Source: Cyanobacteriota bacterium (GTDB lineage: Bacteria > Cyanobacteriota > Cyanobacteriia > PCC-6307 > Cyanobiaceae). From it: a stretch of 64,000 bases of DNA. The notes under the pieces are model-generated. The model saw nothing but the letters and a program-made list of their open reading frames with translations. It was not told the origin of the DNA and searched no databases. The position numbers and the translations under genes are program-made. The DNA lies in assembly GCA_027620015.1 (NCBI GenBank), contig JAQCGH010000005.1, forward strand, positions 1 to 64,000, read 5' to 3'. Positions 63,811-64,000 of this stretch are shown here, in pieces; the first letter of the stretch is position 1, and every line of letters starts with the position of its first letter.

Positions 63811-64000
63811 CTATTTGGAACGGGCATCTTTCTCAAATTGGCTGCTGGCTGCAGAGGTGGACTCACTGCCGAACAGTTCCGCTGCAAGTGCCGGGCTGAT
63901 CGTGAAGGTGTTCAGCCCTTCAGAGGCCAGTCGGCTGAGTTCGCTGGGCTGGCGCAAGCTGGCCACTAGCAGCCGCACGTTGGAGCCAAGCCCGGCAAGG
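63811..64000 (-). CDS. Transaldolase / fructose-6-phosphate aldolase-like, C-terminal fragment truncated by window edge
   Basis: LAGLGSNVRLLVASLRQPSELSRLASEGLNTFTISPALAAELFGSESTSAASSQFEKDARSK. Confidence 0.75.
   Translation of the reverse strand, partial: LAGLGSNVRLLVASLRQPSELSRLASEGLNTFTISPALAAELFGSESTSAASSQFEKDARSK

Overview
The window is a gene-dense, GC-rich chromosomal segment from a picocyanobacterium. Split rpoC1/rpoC2, an apcE-A-B-C phycobilisome core operon, the atpI-B-E-G-F-D-A-C cluster, Ycf35/DUF1257 and several cyanobacterial DUF families point to the Synechococcus/Cyanobium lineage. I see no CRISPR array, transposase or prophage. Most of the sequence is housekeeping: infB-ylxR-nusA-rimP, rpoB-rpoC1-rpoC2, bioF-bioK/H-bioC-bioD, glnB, ccs1-ccdA, ftsW/rodA, nadD-nadE-ald. 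The best candidates for a second look are: (1) a 57-aa High-light-inducible (Hli) gene absent from the ORF track, with its start codon inside the 3' end of rpoC2; (2) a perfect NtcA box (GTA-N8-TAC) with a well-spaced -10 upstream of glnB, whose PII product has Phe at the Tyr51 position; (3) a methyltransferase that may be CpcM, divergent from apcE, with its expected target Asn71 present in the adjacent ApcB; (4) an ApcE with only two visible linker (REP) domains, predicting a bicylindrical phycobilisome core; (5) a tightly overlapping 2Fe-2S ferredoxin / 63-aa ORF / DUF3326 cassette behind the ATP synthase operon; (6) several unannotated small ORFs; (7) clustered inverted repeats upstream of rimP-nusA and between atpB and atpE; (8) an AT-rich stretch immediately 3' of tRNA-Thr. 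No wholly new system is demonstrated. Family calls rest on recognising motifs in the supplied translations, without database searches.
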